Source: Tyzzerella sp963558545
GTDB taxonomy: Bacteria; Bacillota; Clostridia; Lachnospirales; CAG-274
Reading direction: 5' to 3'
DNA: 64,000 nucleotides
Assembly (NCBI RefSeq): GCF_963558545.1
Contig: NZ_CAUWHO010000008.1
Span: forward strand, 1-64,000
Every line of letters starts with the position of its first letter. Position 1 is the stretch's first letter. The notes beneath the pieces were generated by a model. The model saw only the letters and a program-made list of their open reading frames with translations. It made no database searches and had not been told where the DNA came from. A program made the translations under genes and the position numbers. Shown here piece by piece: positions 1 through 8,683 of the stretch.

Positions 1-1123
1 ATATGTCTTTTTCTAATACATTCTTTTCATTAATAAAGTTTATACATTGCTCTAAATCTTGTTTTATTTTATCTAGTTTAGGCTTTTCTTCTTCCTTTTT
101 ATTTTTATAATAATTATAATTATTTTCTATATTTTTATAATTATTTTCTATATTTTCAAGGTCCTGTTTTATTACATTTACATTATCTAAAATATTTTTA
201 TTTTCATTTACTATGTTGTCTACCTCTAATATATGAGGTGCTATTTTCTCTGCTTCCAATATTTCTTTTAATGTAGTTTCAAATTCTAAAACTGTATTTT
301 TATATGGTATTAACTCTTGTAATTTATCATTATAAAATATATAATCATTTTTTAACTTTAAAATATTAATAAAGTATTTTTCGTCTTCTTCTGTTTTTTT
401 CATTTGAATATTTATATTTTGTAAATATTCTTCTTTTTCTTTAAGTATATTTTTTTGTTCATATATGTTTTCTTTGGATATATCTCCATATAATTCTATT
501 TCTTTTTTTAAATTGACTACTAAATTTTCTTGGTTATACTTTTTTTCATTTATTTTATCTTTTAATTTATCCCCATATTTTTCTAACCCAAAAATTCTCT
601 GTAACATTTTTCTTTTATCTGTATTTTCAATCATTAAAAAATCGCTAAATTTACCTTGAGGTAAAACAACTGCCTTTGTAAAATCTTCATAACTAAGACC
701 TATTACGTCTATTATTTTATTTTCTACATCTATCTTTTTATCTGCTATAATATTTTTTTCTATACCTTGAAAAACAGATAACCTTATTATATCGGATTTT
801 ATCTCTCCTTTACTAGTTCTTTTAAATTGTCTAACTACTTCATAAAAAACTTCATCTTTTCCATCTTTTATAGAAAAAATAAACTCCACTTTAGCATTAT
901 TCCTATTAAGATTTAAAAAATCCCCATTTTTATTTTTACTACCATTATACCGTACAATTTTTCCATATAAAGCAAGTGTTATACAATCTATTATAGTAGA
1001 TTTTCCACTACCTGTATCTCCAAATATACCAAATAACCCTTTTTCTAAAATTTTAGAAAAATCTATTTCTTGCATTTCATTAAAGCTATTTATACCTAAT
1101 ATTTTAAGATTATGTGGTTTCAT
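1..1123 (-). CDS. sbcC: Exonuclease subunit SbcC, N-terminal part (runs off left edge)
   Basis: ATPase subunit of the SbcCD (Rad50/Mre11-type) nuclease, which opens hairpins and processes DNA ends. About 374 codons are present and the frame is open to base 1. The protein begins MKPHNLKILG and has a Walker A motif GDTGSGKST at residues 35-43, then a region ending in VLPQGKFSDFL like the Q-loop of SbcC/Rad50, then a Lys/Glu-rich coiled coil. The second ATPase half lies outside the window. The ATG at 1123 overlaps the end of sbcD by 14 bases and has an AGGAGGTG ribosome site inside sbcD, so the two are translationally coupled. The partner gene makes the call secure. Confidence 0.93.
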   Translation of the reverse strand, partial: MKPHNLKILGINSFNEMQEIDFSKILEKGLFGIFGDTGSGKSTIIDCITLALYGKIVRYNGSKNKNGDFLNLNRNNAKVEFIFSIKDGKDEVFYEVVRQFKRTSKGEIKSDIIRLSVFQGIEKNIIADKKIDVENKIIDVIGLSYEDFTKAVVLPQGKFSDFLMIENTDKRKMLQRIFGLEKYGDKLKDKINEKKYNQENLVVNLKKEIELYGDISKENIYEQKNILKEKEEYLQNINIQMKKTEEDEKYFINILKLKNDYIFYNDKLQELIPYKNTVLEFETTLKEILEAEKIAPHILEVDNIVNENKNILDNVNVIKQDLENIENNYKNIENNYNYYKNKKEEEKPKLDKIKQDLEQCINFINEKNVLEKDI

Positions 1124-2339
1124 CTATTTTCACCTCCTCTGTTTCTATTTCATCTAAAATATTTAAAAACATATCTAAAATTTCATTTGGAGCATCTTTT
1201 CCCTTTTTATATGTATAAAATGATTTAAATTGTTCTAAAATACTTTTTTCTTCCTCTGTTTCGTATATAACTTTTTCCTCCATATAAGACTTTAGCACTA
1301 TGCTTACAATATATTTTTTTGTTTCTCTCAAAGTTCTTATTTGTTCCCCTGTTATAAAATCTTGTGTTAATATTTCAATAAAAGCATAACTATCTTTATC
1401 TGACACACTTTCACAAAATTGTAGAGCTTGTTGATAATTATCACATTTAAAAACATCTATTGGTTTGTAGTCTGTAAGAGGTACCTTTTTTAATATAGGC
1501 TCTTGGTTAGGCTTTATATCTAAAACTAATACCACTTTTTCATATCCTATTTCACTTTTGCTATATCTAATAGGAGAGCCAGAATAATAAGCTAAACAGT
1601 CTGCTTGTTTTACCTGTTGGCACCTATGTAAATGGCCTAAAGCTACATATTGAGTATTTTTTGGAAAAATTCTAGGGTCTATAGCGTAAGTTCCACCTAT
1701 AGATTGTATTTTTCTTTCACTATCTGTTTCTATACCACCTTTTACAAATAAATGTGTAACAATAATATTTATAGTATCTTCACCATAATTTTTAGATAAA
1801 TCATTAAATATACTTTTTATTTTATCAGAGAAATCTTTTTGCATATCTATCTCTTCATCACTTTTAAATATTACTTCATTAATATTTTTTTCTGTAATAT
1901 AAGGTAGTGTTAAAAAAACTGCTTTTTCATCATTAATTTTTATTTCAAAAAAACCTTCACCAGATTTTGTTATTTCAAAATTTTCATATTTAGCTACATT
2001 AGCAACTGTATTTAGCATACCCTGTATAATAATTCCAAATTCGTATGCTAAAGGGCTAGGAGATATTAGCTTGCTAGCACTATCGTGATTCCCAGAAACT
2101 ATAATAATTGGCCTTTTACCATTTAAAGATAATCTTTTCATAGCTTTAAAAAACAATTTCTCTGCTAATATAGGTGGGTTAGTTGTGTCGTATATATCTC
2201 CTGCTATTATTATTAAATCTATTTTTTCACTATTGCATATATTTTCTAATTCGTATATAAATTTTTCTTGTTCTTCTATTCTAGAATATTTATCTAAATA
2301 TTTGCCTAAATGCCAATCAGACGTATGTAAAATTTTCAA
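1110..2339 (-). CDS. sbcD: Exonuclease subunit SbcD (Mre11-like)
   Basis: Mn-dependent phosphoesterase subunit of SbcCD, 409 aa, full length for the family. Metal-binding motifs of the calcineurin-like fold are visible: SDWH at residues 7-10, GDIYD at 47-51, GNHD at 83-86, then THL and GHLH near 190 and 235. The C-terminal third is the capping and SbcC-contact region. The start codon is TTG at 2339, preceded by a strong AGAGGTGAT ribosome site; no ATG fits as well. It is followed directly by sbcC in an overlapping operon. Confidence 0.95.
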   Translation of the reverse strand: MKILHTSDWHLGKYLDKYSRIEEQEKFIYELENICNSEKIDLIIIAGDIYDTTNPPILAEKLFFKAMKRLSLNGKRPIIIVSGNHDSASKLISPSPLAYEFGIIIQGMLNTVANVAKYENFEITKSGEGFFEIKINDEKAVFLTLPYITEKNINEVIFKSDEEIDMQKDFSDKIKSIFNDLSKNYGEDTINIIVTHLFVKGGIETDSERKIQSIGGTYAIDPRIFPKNTQYVALGHLHRCQQVKQADCLAYYSGSPIRYSKSEIGYEKVVLVLDIKPNQEPILKKVPLTDYKPIDVFKCDNYQQALQFCESVSDKDSYAFIEILTQDFITGEQIRTLRETKKYIVSIVLKSYMEEKVIYETEEEKSILEQFKSFYTYKKGKDAPNEILDMFLNILDEIETEEVKIDETT

Positions 2340-2376
2340 AAAATCACCTCTTTTATATTTATTTTTTTAAATTTCT

Positions 2377-2405
2377 AAAGGCTGAAGATAATATCTTCAG
2401 CCTTT
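2377..2405 (-). terminator. Hairpin terminator after the flagellar rod genes
   Basis: A perfect 13-bp stem (AAAGGCTGAAGAT and its complement) with a 3-base loop lies 22 bases beyond the flgJ-like stop codon. On the minus strand it is followed by TTTAGAAATTT, a modest T-rich tail. It separates mbl-flgF-flgG-flgJ from sbcDC. Confidence 0.75.
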
Positions 2406-2426
2406 AATAAAATTGTTATTCATATA

Positions 2427-2804
2427 TTATACTTCTATATCTACATTTTGTTTAGAAAGCTGTTTATACATCATATCTGCTAAACCTATTCCGCCTTCTT
2501 TAGCCATTTTATCTGTCATTTGCTCGTCTAACATATCTTGAAAAATCTTTTCTGCATTACTTTTACCAAAAATACCACCATTAGATACAGTAGTCTTTCT
2601 CATAGATTTAAACATCATACTTAAAAAATAACTTTCAAATTGTACACAAGCCTCTTTAAGCTCTTTATCTTGCCCATTTTGTATAGCATTATCAAATTTT
2701 TGTTTAAAGCTATCTGTTTCTATAATAGATTTTTTAGCGACATTTATATCTGATATATTTTTAGAGTTTATGCCAACTATACTATTTAAGCTCATTTTGT
2801 TCAC
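2427..2804 (-). CDS. flgJ: FlgJ-type rod-binding protein (N-terminal domain only)
   Basis: Small cytoplasmic protein of 125 aa matching the rod-binding domain of FlgJ, which helps assemble the flagellar rod. Residues 40-105 carry the typical pattern ACVQFESYFLSMMFKSMR followed by FGKSNAEKIFQDMLDEQ. The muramidase domain of proteobacterial FlgJ is absent, as usual in Firmicutes. It starts 6 bases after flgG, so it is the last gene of the mbl-flgF-flgG operon. A lytic transglycosylase without signal peptide is encoded far away at 52772 and could supply the missing wall-cutting activity; that is inference. Confidence 0.82.
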   Translation of the reverse strand: MNKMSLNSIVGINSKNISDINVAKKSIIETDSFKQKFDNAIQNGQDKELKEACVQFESYFLSMMFKSMRKTTVSNGGIFGKSNAEKIFQDMLDEQMTDKMAKEGGIGLADMMYKQLSKQNVDIEV

Positions 2805-2810
2805 CTCTTA

Positions 2811-3620
2811 TTATTTTTTAAGGTTATTAGCTAATTGTAACATATCATCAGATGTTGTTATCGCTTTAGAATTAAGCTCATAAGCTCTTTGTGCAACAAT
2901 TAAATTAACCATTTCTTCTGCTATATTAACATTAGATAGTTCTGTAAATCCTTGTAATACTTTACTTTTGTTTGATTCTAAATCTGTTTCTAAAATAGGC
3001 TCTCCAGATGCTGCAGTAGTAGCATATAAATTACCACCAATAGCCTCTAATCCTTGTGGGTTAGCAAACTGAACAACACCTATACTTGTACCTGTATCTT
3101 GTTCTTCTCCGTTTTGCATATATTTTACAGCGCCATTTTCTGAAATAATAATATCTTTTACAGGTATGCTCTCAGGTAAAGATATAGGCTCTCCATCAGA
3201 ATTTAATACATAATATCCCTCTGATGTAACAAGGTTATTTTCTCCATCACCTAAGCTTATTTTAAAGCTACCATCTCTTGTATAAGATATTTCATCTTCA
3301 CCAGTTTTTACCATAAAAAATCCTTCACCTTGTATGGCTAAATCTGTTTTTATTTCTGTTCTTTCTAAATTCCCTTGAGAAAACATTCTACTTGTAGCTA
3401 TAGGTCTTACACCAAGTCCTACTTGTAAATTTACAGGTTTCCCAGTATTTGATTCATCTAAAGATGCCCTTTCCATAGTTTGATATAATAAACTTTTAAA
3501 TTCCAGTCTTTCTTTTTTATAAGAATTTGTATCTACATTAGATATATTATTAGATATTGTATCTACATTTAATTGCTGTGCACCCATACCAGATGCAGCA
3601 GTCCATAAAGAACGCATCAT
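2811..3620 (-). CDS. flgG: Flagellar basal-body rod protein FlgG (FlhP-like)
   Basis: Distal rod protein of the flagellar basal body, 269 aa. It has the N-terminal rod signature (MMRSLWTAASGM, then LNVDTISNNISNVDTNSYKK), a central region with GEGFF and the TRDGSF motif shared by FlgF/FlgG/FlgE, and the C-terminal coiled-coil segment NVNIAEEMVNLIVAQRAYELN. The first of two adjacent ATGs has a GGAGG site at good spacing. Order mbl-flgF-flgG matches mbl-flhO-flhP of Bacillus, so in that naming this is flhP. It is exported by the flagellar type III system and so lacks a signal peptide. Confidence 0.93.
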   Translation of the reverse strand: MMRSLWTAASGMGAQQLNVDTISNNISNVDTNSYKKERLEFKSLLYQTMERASLDESNTGKPVNLQVGLGVRPIATSRMFSQGNLERTEIKTDLAIQGEGFFMVKTGEDEISYTRDGSFKISLGDGENNLVTSEGYYVLNSDGEPISLPESIPVKDIIISENGAVKYMQNGEEQDTGTSIGVVQFANPQGLEAIGGNLYATTAASGEPILETDLESNKSKVLQGFTELSNVNIAEEMVNLIVAQRAYELNSKAITTSDDMLQLANNLKK

Positions 3621-3632
3621 AATTTTTACCTC

Positions 3633-4403
3633 CTATTTTTTGGCTATATCATTAACAGCTCTACCCAAAATTGCATCGTGAGATTGTACCATTTTTTGAT
3701 TAAGCTCATAAGCTCTAGATACTGCTATCATTTTTACCATTTCTTGAACAGCATTTACATTAGACATTTCTATTTGGCTTTGTAATATAGTTCCTGTAAA
3801 AGGCTTTTCTACACTTTCATCTATTTTATTATATAAGTTATCTCCATATTTTCTAAGGGTCTCTTTATTTTCAAAATCTACTATTTTTAGCTTGTCTACA
3901 AACTCATTGTTAGAATATATATTTCCATTTTCACTAATAGTTATTTTACCATTTGGTATAACAATTCGTCCATTTTCTCCTAATACATAATTACCTTCTT
4001 TTGTCATAAGCTCGTTATTGCTATTAACTGTAAAAGAGCCATCTCTTGTATATTTTTCTACTATATTACCATTATCCATAGTTTCTATAGCAAAAAAACC
4101 ATCACCATTTATAGCTAAATCATATGTTCCACCTGTTTTTTTCATAGAGCCTGTTGAAAAATCTGTATTAACTTCTGCTACAAAGTTACCAAGTGATACA
4201 CTTCCTATATTATTATCTACTTTAACAAGGCTTTCTTCAGGATCATTAAATCTTTTCATAAGCTCTTCAGAAAAAGATTGCACAACATTCATATCTTTTT
4301 TAAATCCTGTATTATCAACATTTGCTATATTATTTGTTATAACATCTAGGTTATTCATCTGAGTCATCATTCCTATAGCTGATGTATATAAACCTCTATT
4401 CAA
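3633..4403 (-). CDS. flgF: Flagellar basal-body rod protein FlgF (FlhO-like)
   Basis: Proximal rod protein, 256 aa, paralogous to the next gene. It begins MNRGLYTSAIGMMTQ, has LDVITNNIANVDNTGFKK near the N-terminus, YTRDGSFTVN centrally, and ends with the coiled-coil signature NVNAVQEMVKMIAVSRAYELN. The start codon is TTG at 4403, with a GGAGATGA ribosome site that overlaps the stop region of mbl; the gap to mbl is 5 bases. Corresponds to flhO in the Bacillus mbl-flhO-flhP cluster. Confidence 0.9.
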   Translation of the reverse strand: MNRGLYTSAIGMMTQMNNLDVITNNIANVDNTGFKKDMNVVQSFSEELMKRFNDPEESLVKVDNNIGSVSLGNFVAEVNTDFSTGSMKKTGGTYDLAINGDGFFAIETMDNGNIVEKYTRDGSFTVNSNNELMTKEGNYVLGENGRIVIPNGKITISENGNIYSNNEFVDKLKIVDFENKETLRKYGDNLYNKIDESVEKPFTGTILQSQIEMSNVNAVQEMVKMIAVSRAYELNQKMVQSHDAILGRAVNDIAKK

Positions 4404-4408
4404 TCAAA

Positions 4409-5443
4409 TCATCTCCATTTAAATAGTTTTGATATTATCTGAAAAAAAACATTTTTATCTTTTTCAAATTTTTTGTTATACTCTATATATTTTCCTGTAC
4501 CTAATACTACACAAGATAACGAATCTTCTGCCAAAACAGTGTTTATACCTGTTGCTTCTTTTATAACTTTATCTAATCCGTATATCAAAGCTCCACCACC
4601 TGTCATAACTATTCCTCTTTCGTAAATATCTGATGCAAGTTCAGGGGGTGTTTGTTCTAGCACTTTTCTTATTCTATCTATAATAACATTAGTTGGTATT
4701 TTTAATGCCTCGTATAATTCTTCAGATGTAATATTTATAGTATTAGGCAATCCTGTAACAAGGTTTTTTCCTCTTATATCCATATTTAAAGGTGCACTTC
4801 TTTTGTAAACAGTACCAATGTTAACTTTAAGGTCTTCTGCACTTTTTTCACCTATAAGAATGTTATATTTATTTTTAATATATTTTATTATAGATTCATC
4901 AAAGTTATCCCCAGCTATTTTTAAAGAACTTTTTACAACTGCTCCTCCAAGAGATATAACAGCAATATCTGTTGTTCCACCGCCAATATCAACTATCATA
5001 CTACCACAGGCCCTTGTTATATCTATCCCAGAGCCTATAGCAGCAGCTATTGGTTCTTCTATTACAAAAACTTCTCTAGCACCAGCATCTTTTGTCGCAT
5101 CTTTAACAGCCTTTTTTTCTACTTCTGTAATTTCAGATGGTACACAAACAGCTATTCTAGGACGCCTAGAACTTTTACCAAGTACTTTTTTTATAAAGTA
5201 TTTTAACATAATTTCAGTAACGTTATAATCAGATATAACACCCTCTCTAAGAGGTCTTATTACATTAATATTTGCAGGAGTTTTACCTATCATCTGTCTA
5301 GCCTTTTCACCTACAGCAATAACCTCATTAGTATACCTGTCTATTGCAACAACGGAAGGTTCTTTTAAAACAATGCCTTGTCCTTTTATATATATTAGTA
5401 CACTAGATGTGCCTAAATCAATTCCTATATCAGAACTAAACAT
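4409..5443 (-). CDS. mbl: MreB/Mbl family cell-shape actin
   Basis: Bacterial actin of 344 aa that organises peptidoglycan synthesis along the cell wall. Seen: phosphate-1 motif DIGIDLGTSSVLIY at residues 5-18, the segment IGKTPANINVIRPLREGVI, phosphate-2 VDIGGGTTDIAVI, and the adenosine motif MTGGGALIYGLD near residue 280. Its place directly before two rod genes is the mbl-flhO-flhP order of Bacillus, which favours Mbl over MreB proper; no mreC or mreD is near. An extended -10 sequence (TGATATAAT) lies about 45 bases upstream. Confidence 0.9.
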   Translation of the reverse strand: MFSSDIGIDLGTSSVLIYIKGQGIVLKEPSVVAIDRYTNEVIAVGEKARQMIGKTPANINVIRPLREGVISDYNVTEIMLKYFIKKVLGKSSRRPRIAVCVPSEITEVEKKAVKDATKDAGAREVFVIEEPIAAAIGSGIDITRACGSMIVDIGGGTTDIAVISLGGAVVKSSLKIAGDNFDESIIKYIKNKYNILIGEKSAEDLKVNIGTVYKRSAPLNMDIRGKNLVTGLPNTINITSEELYEALKIPTNVIIDRIRKVLEQTPPELASDIYERGIVMTGGGALIYGLDKVIKEATGINTVLAEDSLSCVVLGTGKYIEYNKKFEKDKNVFFQIISKLFKWR

Positions 5444-5486
5444 TAATATTTCTCCTTTTAACTACATATTTATATATAACACCATA

Positions 5487-5495
5487 ATTATATCA
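5487..5495 (-). promoter_or_regulatory. Extended -10 promoter for mbl-flgF-flgG-flgJ
   Basis: The minus strand reads TGATATAAT, an extended -10 box, 44 bases before the mbl ATG. The -35 region is poor (TTTAAA at 17 bases), so the extended -10 must carry recognition if this is the promoter. Confidence 0.4.
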
Positions 5496-5580
5496 TATTT
5501 TTGTTGCAATTTAAAGTTTTTTTTATATTTTTAATAAATTTTGTAGTTTTCTAATATTTTTATGTTTTTAATACTAAAGT

Positions 5581-5611
5581 TATAAATAGCTGTAAAATTT
5601 AGCTATTTATA
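5581..5611 (-). terminator. AT-rich hairpin after aspS
   Basis: An 11-bp perfect stem (TATAAATAGCT and complement) with a 9-base loop sits 18 bases beyond the aspS stop. The tail is not a clean T-run and the stem is AT-rich, so termination strength is uncertain. Confidence 0.5.
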
Positions 5612-5628
5612 ACTAAGTATTAACTTAT

Positions 5629-7410
5629 TTATTTTTCTTCTTTTATAATATCTATCATAAGCTCATCTAATTGTTTTTTATCTACAAAATTAGGTGCATC
5701 TGCTAAAGGACAAGAAGCATCTTTTACTTTAGGAAAGGCTATAACATCTCTTAAGCTATCACTACCAGATAAAAGCATAACCATTCTATCAAGACCTAAT
5801 GCAAGTCCACCGTGAGGAGGTGTACCATACTTAAATGCCTCTATTAAAAATCCAAATCTTTCTTTTGCATCTTCTTGGCTAAAACCTAAACATTTAAACA
5901 TTTTTTCTTGTAAATCACTTTGATATATTCTAAGGCTACCACCACCTAGCTCATAACCATTTAAAACTAAGTCATAAGCCACTGCTCTTGCTTTTTCTGG
6001 GCTTGTTTCTAGTAAACTAATATCTTCCTCCATAGGCATAGTAAATGGGTGATGTTTTGCAACATATCTTCCCTCTTCTTCATCGTATTCAAAAAGTGGA
6101 AATTCTGTAACCCATAAAAATCTATAATCATCTTTATCAGTAAGCTCAAGTCTTTTAGCCATTTCCACCCTTAAAGCTCCTAAAGCATCAAAAACAACAT
6201 TGTCTTTATCAGCACAAATTAAAATTAAATCTCCTTTTTCTGCACCAAAAGCATTAGCTATTTCTTTAAGCTTGTCATCATCAAAAAACTTACTTATACT
6301 TGTTTTAAACGTATCGTCTTCATTTAACCCTAACCACGCTAAACCTTTAGCACCATAAGTTTTAGCAAGTTCTACAAGGCTATCTATTTGTTTTCTTGGC
6401 ATAGCACAAGAGCCTTTAACGTTTATCCCTCTAACACTACCACCAGTAGTTATAGCATTTTCAAAAACACCAAATTCACTACCAGCTACAATATTTGTAA
6501 TATTAGTAAGCTCCATACCAAATCTAACATCTGGCTTATCAGAGCCAAATCTTTCCATAGCATCTTTATAAGAAATTCTTTCAAATGGTATTTGTATATC
6601 TATACCTTTTGTTTCTTTTAATATAGTTTGCATAAGCCTTTCATTTAAGCTTATTATGTCTTCTTCATCAACAAAAGATAATTCCATATCTATTTGTGTA
6701 AATTCTGGCTGTCTATCTGCTCTTAAATCTTCATCTCTAAAACACTTTACTATTTGAAAATATTTATCAAATCCTGAAGACATTAAAAGCTGTTTAAAAA
6801 TTTGAGGAGATTGTGGAAGTGCATAAAATTCTCCAGGGTGTACACGGCTTGGTACAAGGTAATCTCTAGCACCTTCTGGTGTAGATTTTGTCAAAAATGG
6901 CGTTTCTATCTCTAAAAAACCTTCATTGTCTAAAAATCTTCTAACAGATTGAGCAATATTATGTCTTAATATTAAATTTTTAGCAACGCTAGGTCTTCTA
7001 AGGTCTAAATATCTATATTTAAGCCTTAAATCTGTGCTTACATTTACACTATCTTCAATTTGAAAAGGAGGAACTTCAGATTCTGATAAAATTTCCATTT
7101 CATCTATTAAAACTTCTACTTTACCTGTTTCCATTTCTGGATTAATATTTTCTTCTGTTCTAGCCACAACTTTACCTTTAATAGCTACAACATATTCTGG
7201 CTTAAGCTCTTTATCTTTTTTTATAACATCTTCTGTATTAGTATCTTGGTTAACAACAGCTTGTAAAATTCCTGTTCTATCTCTTAATAAAATAAAAGAA
7301 AAATGACTAAATACACGCTTACGACTAACCCAACCCATAAGAGTTACCTCTTTACCTATCATATTTTCTTTTATTTCACCACAATAGTTTGTTCTTTTAA
7401 AACCTTTCAT
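5629..7410 (-). CDS. aspS: Aspartyl-tRNA synthetase
   Basis: Class IIb synthetase that charges tRNA-Asp (and tRNA-Asn where AsnRS is absent), 593 aa. An OB-fold anticodon domain (residues 15-105, with MGWVSRKRVF), a catalytic core with FLTKSTPEGARDYLVPSR and motif 2 FRDEDLRADRQPEFTQID, the bacterial GAD insertion domain (about 290-420) and motif 3 GLALGLDRMVMLL are all recognisable. It follows hisS by 16 bases with a GGAGGG ribosome site. hisS-aspS is a common Firmicutes pair and here ends the rel-dtd-hemZ run. Confidence 0.97.
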   Translation of the reverse strand: MKGFKRTNYCGEIKENMIGKEVTLMGWVSRKRVFSHFSFILLRDRTGILQAVVNQDTNTEDVIKKDKELKPEYVVAIKGKVVARTEENINPEMETGKVEVLIDEMEILSESEVPPFQIEDSVNVSTDLRLKYRYLDLRRPSVAKNLILRHNIAQSVRRFLDNEGFLEIETPFLTKSTPEGARDYLVPSRVHPGEFYALPQSPQIFKQLLMSSGFDKYFQIVKCFRDEDLRADRQPEFTQIDMELSFVDEEDIISLNERLMQTILKETKGIDIQIPFERISYKDAMERFGSDKPDVRFGMELTNITNIVAGSEFGVFENAITTGGSVRGINVKGSCAMPRKQIDSLVELAKTYGAKGLAWLGLNEDDTFKTSISKFFDDDKLKEIANAFGAEKGDLILICADKDNVVFDALGALRVEMAKRLELTDKDDYRFLWVTEFPLFEYDEEEGRYVAKHHPFTMPMEEDISLLETSPEKARAVAYDLVLNGYELGGGSLRIYQSDLQEKMFKCLGFSQEDAKERFGFLIEAFKYGTPPHGGLALGLDRMVMLLSGSDSLRDVIAFPKVKDASCPLADAPNFVDKKQLDELMIDIIKEEK

Positions 7411-7426
7411 TTTTACCCTCCATTAA

Positions 7427-8683
7427 TTATAAAATTTCTGCCTCTAAATTTGATAAACTTATTTCTATTTCTTCACTTTTGTCCATATCTTTTAAGTTTA
7501 CTTTATCTGTTTGTATCTCATTATCTCCAATTATTATAACATATTTAGCATTTATTTTATCCGCATATTTTAACTGAGCCTTTACACTTCTTTTAACTAT
7601 GTCGTACTCTACATATACACCTTTTTGTCTAAGGTTATAAGCTATTTGTTGAGCTTTTGTAAAACCAATTTCTCCCATAGAGCCAATATATATTAAAGGT
7701 CTGTTTTTATCTTCAATTTGTATGCCTTGTTCTTCCATAAGCATAAGTACACGCTCCATACCCATACCAAATCCAACTGCACCAGTAGATTGTCCTCCAC
7801 ATTCTTTTATAAGGTTATCATATCTTCCACCACCACATATGGTACTTTGAGAGCCTAATTTTTCAGATTTACAAACAAACTCAAATACTGTTTTTGTGTA
7901 ATAATCTAAACCTCTAACTATTTTAGGGTCTATCTCATAAGGTATATTCATTATATCTAAGTATTTTTTTAAATTTTCAAAATGATTTTTACATTCTTCA
8001 TCTAAGCTATCTATTGTTGTTGGAGCTTCTTTTAAAGCCTCCCTACAATTATTATTTTTACAGTCTAAAACTCTAAGTGGATTTTTTTCATACCTTTGAT
8101 TACAATCATCACATAAAAAATGAAGCTTAGTTTCTATAAAAGATTTAAGCTTTTGGTTGTAAGCCTTTCTGCACTCATTACCACCAAGGCTATTTAATTT
8201 TAGGGTTACATCTTTAATATTAAGGTTTTTCAAAAGCTCATATGCAAAAGATATAACCTCTGCATCACAACTAGCATCAAAAGACCCAAATATCTCTACA
8301 CCAAATTGATGAAACTGTTTAAATCTACCTGCTTGGTTTCTTTCATCTCTAAAAGTTGGTGATATATAATATAACTTTGTAGGTTGTACACCAGCATTAA
8401 GTCCATTTTCTAAATAAGCTCTAGCTGTACCTGCTGTACTTTCTGGCTTGAGAGAATATTCACGTTCGCCTCTATCTTTAAATGTAAACATTTCTTTTTG
8501 TACAACATCTGTTGTTTCTCCAACACCACGCTCAAAAAGACTTTTATATTCAAAAATAGGTGTTCTTATTTCTTGTATTCCAAAATTTTTACAAGCTTGT
8601 CTTATTTCATTTTCTAAAAACTGCCATTTATATGCTTCTTCACAAAAAATATCATTAGTCCCTTTTGGCCTTTTTATTTTCAT
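7427..8683 (-). CDS. hisS: Histidyl-tRNA synthetase
   Basis: Class II synthetase for tRNA-His, 418 aa. It starts MKIKRPKGTNDIF; motif 2 is RDERNQAGRFKQFHQFG, the histidine-binding loop GLDYYTKTVFE and motif 3 GGGRYDNLI are present, and the C-terminal anticodon domain begins near residue 330. A four-cysteine segment (CDDCNQRY then CKNNNC, residues about 190-215) is also visible in the insertion domain and could bind zinc; that is inference. The ATG directly follows the hemZ stop with no gap, its ribosome site lying inside hemZ. Confidence 0.97.
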   Translation of the reverse strand: MKIKRPKGTNDIFCEEAYKWQFLENEIRQACKNFGIQEIRTPIFEYKSLFERGVGETTDVVQKEMFTFKDRGEREYSLKPESTAGTARAYLENGLNAGVQPTKLYYISPTFRDERNQAGRFKQFHQFGVEIFGSFDASCDAEVISFAYELLKNLNIKDVTLKLNSLGGNECRKAYNQKLKSFIETKLHFLCDDCNQRYEKNPLRVLDCKNNNCREALKEAPTTIDSLDEECKNHFENLKKYLDIMNIPYEIDPKIVRGLDYYTKTVFEFVCKSEKLGSQSTICGGGRYDNLIKECGGQSTGAVGFGMGMERVLMLMEEQGIQIEDKNRPLIYIGSMGEIGFTKAQQIAYNLRQKGVYVEYDIVKRSVKAQLKYADKINAKYVIIIGDNEIQTDKVNLKDMDKSEEIEISLSNLEAEIL